Source: JBMOKT01 sp049323895 (GTDB lineage: Bacteria > Bacillota > Peptococcia > Peptococcales > BICA1-8). From it: a stretch of 22,108 nt of DNA. Under the pieces are notes generated by a model that was not told the origin of the DNA, did no database searches, and saw only the letters and a program-made list of their open reading frames with translations. The translations under genes and the position numbers were made by a program. The stretch lies in contig JBMOKT010000005.1 in NCBI GenBank assembly GCA_049323895.1, positions 1 through 22,108 of the forward strand, given 5' to 3'. Positions 22,057 through 22,108 of the stretch are shown piece by piece (within the stretch, counting starts at the first letter, position 1; each line of letters starts with the position of its first letter).

Positions 22057-22108
22057 TGAGGGACATAGCCTCAGATCTGGTCTTAGCATCCCTTTTAAAG
22101 ATGCCTCT
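22057..22108 (-). other. Unidentified coding-like sequence at the window edge
   Basis: The minus strand is open from the edge as GIFKRDAKTRSEAMSLINFGS, ending in a stop at about 22038-22040, and a second frame is also open. Neither matches FolP. It may be part of whatever was joined to the folP remnant; too short to name. Confidence 0.2.

Overview
The window reads as AT-rich (roughly two-thirds A+T by eye) chromosomal DNA from a low-GC, Gram-positive-type anaerobe. Clostridia, in the broad Peptococcaceae/Thermincolia sense, is my inference. The reasons are strong GGAGG-type ribosome binding sites, frequent TTG/GTG starts, lipoproteins with Firmicutes-style lipoboxes, a LysM/G5/M23 cell-wall protein, a sigma-54 activator of the PrpR type and a TAXI-TRAP uptake system. 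I cannot name a species. No rRNA, tRNA, CRISPR array or intact mobile element was seen.

Left third (1-8.7 kb): a cut-off histidine kinase; a two-CW cysteine protein; a 20-codon micro-ORF with its own RBS and hairpin; a small minus-strand hydrophilic protein; a lipoprotein-ccdA pair; a LysM-G5-M23 protein whose HxH motif reads HVD; a small helical protein; a membrane-anchored HD-GYP protein; a secreted Gly/Met-rich protein; a SAM methyltransferase; a cysteine-rich Csp-type copper-storage protein divergent from a DUF1450 protein. Several of these are thiol or metal proteins (two-CW, CcdA with its His-containing lipoprotein partner, Csp, DUF1450, the Met-rich exported peptide), but they are separate transcription units.

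Middle (8.7-18.6 kb): a minus-strand CstA-family carboxylate transporter, a short GC-richer orphan segment, then the best-defined system in the window. It consists of a PrpR_N-PAS-AAA+-Fis activator (10695-12596), two TTTCA-N3-TGAAA dyads 31 bp apart, a textbook -24/-12 sigma-54 promoter (12732-12747), and a regulated operon. The operon encodes a mandelate-racemase-type enolase-superfamily enzyme, a TAXI-TRAP receptor and a fused TRAP permease. The genes that follow are decayed: a 2-hydroxyacid dehydrogenase remnant with deletion and frameshift, and a lactate-permease gene that has lost about 170-190 internal residues in frame. I read this as an inducible uptake and conversion module for a hydroxy or sugar carboxylate that has shed its downstream dehydrogenase and a second permease.

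Right end (18.6-22.1 kb, minus strand): a p-aminobenzoate/folate cluster transcribed folP-folB-pabA-pabB-pabC. pabA, pabB and pabC look intact, with PabA triad C79/H168/E170, PabB PIKGT lysine K278 and PabC lysine K137. folB has lost its C-terminal third and folP is only a C-terminal piece, so the folate half is eroded while the pABA half is kept.
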